The translations under genes and the position numbers were made by a program. From positions 1 to 58,398 of the IMG/VR virus record IMGVR_UViG_3300022928_000003: 58,398 nt of DNA; one strand, written 5' to 3'. Below the pieces are notes generated by a model. It saw only the letters and a list, made by a program, of their open reading frames with translations. It did no database searches and was not told where the DNA came from. Each line of letters begins with the position of its first letter. The stretch's first letter is position 1. The DNA is from a virus. Positions 56,587 through 58,398 of this stretch are shown one piece after another.

Positions 56587-58398
56587 TTATTCTCCTTCTA
56601 ATGTTGTTATTCTTGCTTCTAAGTCTTCTATCTTTGCGATAGCTTCTTTCAATGCACCTGTTAATAATGGTACTAATTTTGATTGGTCAATACCTTGTGC
56701 ATCAATGTTTCCATCTTCATCTACGGCATCCTTTACACCACTTACTGCTTCTGGAATTACAGTTTGTGCTTCATGAGCAAGGAAACCATCTACTGTTGTG
56801 TCTGCATCTGCAATAAAGTTAAATCTTTTAGGTGATAATTGCTTTACTCTATCAATAGCACCAGTCATATCAACAATGTTTTCTTTTAGTCTATAATCTG
56901 AAGAAGTAACATAACTTGTAGAAGTACCACTTGTATTTATTCTACCAACTTGATTATTGTCATTATGAAATGATATTTGAACACCATCACTAGTACCAGT
57001 TCTATGACAAAGAATTGGAAAACCACCACCTATTTGACTAGCATTAAGAGTTGCATCTCCACTTGTAGCAACTTTAATATCACCAATCATAACTCTTCCA
57101 GAAGAGTTTATAGAAACTTGAACATTACCATCACCATCTGATAATACAATATTATTGCTTGCTGTTCTTATATCTAAGCCATCTTGATTGCCGTTAAAGC
57201 GACCTAAGATGGTGTTATTTGCACCAGTTGTTACTGATGAACCACTATTTTGTCCTAAAAAGGTATTATAACTACCTGTAGTTTGTTGCCCTGCTTGTTG
57301 TCCAATAAAGGTACTTTGATTTCCTGTAGTATTATCTCTACCTGCTTCCCTACCAATCGCAGAGTTATATGAACCTGTAGTCGTATTTTTTAATGCTTCT
57401 TCTCCTATACCAGTATTAGAAGTTCCTGTAGTATTGCCAGACAATGAAGCAGAACCATAAGCACTGTTAAAAGTACCACTTGTATTTGCATCTAAGGAAA
57501 CATGACCAAAAGCACTATTACCAGTTGCTGTGTTTAGGATAAGTGCGTTATAACCAAAAGCATTATTATCAGACCCTGTAACATTTGAATATAAAGCTTG
57601 ATAACCAAAAGCTGCATTTGGACCTCCTGTTGTATTAGCCTGTAAAGCACCATACCCAACTGCTGTGTTGTTGGATGCTGTGGTGTTTTGTCTTAAAGAC
57701 CTATCACCTAATGCTGTGTTGTAATCACCTGTTGTGTTATATTGTAAAGCTCTTTCTCCTAAAGCTACATTATCACGACCTGTAGTATTAGTGGTTAAAG
57801 CACTATCACCTACAGCTACATTTGATGCACCTGTTGTGTTAGCATATAAAGCTAGATTTCCTACAGCAACCAACCCTCCAGCTGTAGTATTACTGTAAAG
57901 CGACTGATACCCCACTGCTGTGTTGCTAGATGCTGTGGTATTACTGCGTAATGACTGCGTACCAATCGCAACGTTAGTTGCACCAGTAGTAGTAAGATAA
58001 CCTGCTTCATATCCCATTGCCACATTGTTATCTGCTGTAGTACTTTGCAGTGACCTTCTGCCAACAGCAGTATTAAAGCTACCTGTTGATGCGTTTAAGG
58101 AAGATACCCCAACAGCAGTATTTTGAGAACCAGTTACATTTGTTTGTAAAGCAGTGTAACCTATTGCTGTGTTGTTTGTTCCACTAGTATTATTTGGTAA
58201 TACAGCAGAACCTATTGCAGTATTATTATCGCCACTTAAACTTCCACTAGATAAAGTGCTATTGCCCAAAGCTACGTTCTGACTACCAACTGGATAATTA
58301 CCATCTAGCTTGATTGTGCCACCATCTACTGACACGTTACCTGCTACAGTTAATCCATCTGTGACTGCTGTACCTGTTACGTCAATGCCTGTGTTGGT
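56587..58398 (-). CDS. Long tail fibre 3, shaft and S74 chaperone (C-terminal part)
   Basis: Continuation of the gene beginning at 796. The frame is open through the right edge of the window, so an internal ATG at 58335 is not the start. It contains a shaft of about 22-residue repeats (NTTGxxNTAVGY). SDYRLKENIV at about residue 757 of the joined protein starts the S74 autoprocessing chaperone, then GFLAHEAQTVIPEAVS and a coiled coil. Its S74 domain is closest to that of fibre 2. Five C-terminal heptads (LEARITTLEGE) suggest a trimer. Confidence 0.86.
   Translation of the reverse strand, partial: TNTGIDVTGTAVTDGLTVAGNVSVDGGTIKLDGNYPVGSQNVALGNSTLSSGSLSGDNNTAIGSAVLPNNTSGTNNTAIGYTALQTNVTGSQNTAVGVSSLNASTGSFNTAVGRRSLQSTTADNNVAMGYEAGYLTTTGATNVAIGTQSLRSNTTASSNTAVGYQSLYSNTTAGGLVAVGNLALYANTTGASNVAVGDSALTTNTTGRDNVALGERALQYNTTGDYNTALGDRSLRQNTTASNNTAVGYGALQANTTGGPNAAFGYQALYSNVTGSDNNAFGYNALILNTATGNSAFGHVSLDANTSGTFNSAYGSASLSGNTTGTSNTGIGEEALKNTTTGSYNSAIGREAGRDNTTGNQSTFIGQQAGQQTTGSYNTFLGQNSGSSVTTGANNTILGRFNGNQDGLDIRTASNNIVLSDGDGNVQVSINSSGRVMIGDIKVATSGDATLNASQIGGGFPILCHRTGTSDGVQISFHNDNNQVGRINTSGTSTSYVTSSDYRLKENIVDMTGAIDRVKQLSPKRFNFIADADTTVDGFLAHEAQTVIPEAVSGVKDAVDEDGNIDAQGIDQSKLVPLLTGALKEAIAKIEDLEARITTLEGE
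58374..58398. repeat. Terminal direct repeat, right copy
   Basis: Identical to bases 1-25 and inside the fibre 3 gene, whose frame is continuous through it. It defines the circular junction. Confidence 0.9.

Noticed and set aside
796-58398. Diversity-generating retroelement acting on fibre repeats
   Set aside because: No reverse transcriptase ORF and no template-repeat pair with A-directed differences seen.

Overview
The window is the complete, circular-mapping genome of a low-GC tailed phage, most likely a marine podovirus-like phage. The last 25 bases (58374-58398) are identical to bases 1-25. A tail-fibre gene broken by the window ends reads through this junction in frame. The unique length is therefore about 58,373 bp. 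Portal, large and small terminase, HK97-type capsid, P22 gp4/gp10-like tail-connector and nozzle genes, and large glycine-rich ejection-type proteins point to a short-tailed virion. I saw no tape-measure protein, sheath, integrase, RNA polymerase or DNA polymerase. The host cannot be named from the sequence; the basic mini-proteins, DUF families, phage GroES and collagen-like fibre families are those of ocean phages.

Layout: almost everything is on the minus strand and is read from high to low coordinates. 43.3-32.3 kb is the early/replication block: Sak4-like ATPase, SSB-like protein, SF2 helicase with a structured leader, Cas4/RecB-like nuclease, Toprim-RepA primase-helicase, a Mom-like DNA-modification enzyme beside two small zinc-ribbon proteins, then many small proteins. 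30.8-30.3 kb holds the small terminase, preceded by an array of 11 GTAAGT/ACTTAC hexamers. 30.3-26.2 kb is an accessory block of single genes, several with their own sigma70-type promoter and terminator, including an amidoligase and a gamma-glutamylcyclotransferase-like gene. GC-rich islands packed with the palindrome CGAACAATTGTTCG separate them. This block also holds a strong plus-strand promoter followed by a terminator with no ORF, a candidate small RNA.

25.9-6.4 kb is the late block: regulator, TerL, portal, membrane/lysis genes, GroES, scaffold, capsid, small basic proteins, connectors and tail proteins. 6.4 kb through the junction to 54.9 kb encodes three paralogous long fibres with about 22-residue repeats and C-terminal S74 chaperones, plus accessory tail proteins. 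53.7-44.0 kb encodes nozzle and ejection proteins and a lysozyme. The only convincing plus-strand protein gene is a small regulator-like protein at 43790-43981.

The most striking genome-wide signal is the 9-mer CGAACAATT (either strand). I counted 44 sites by eye, inside genes in several frames and between genes. They are concentrated at 27-32 kb and absent from the fibre and TerL/portal regions.
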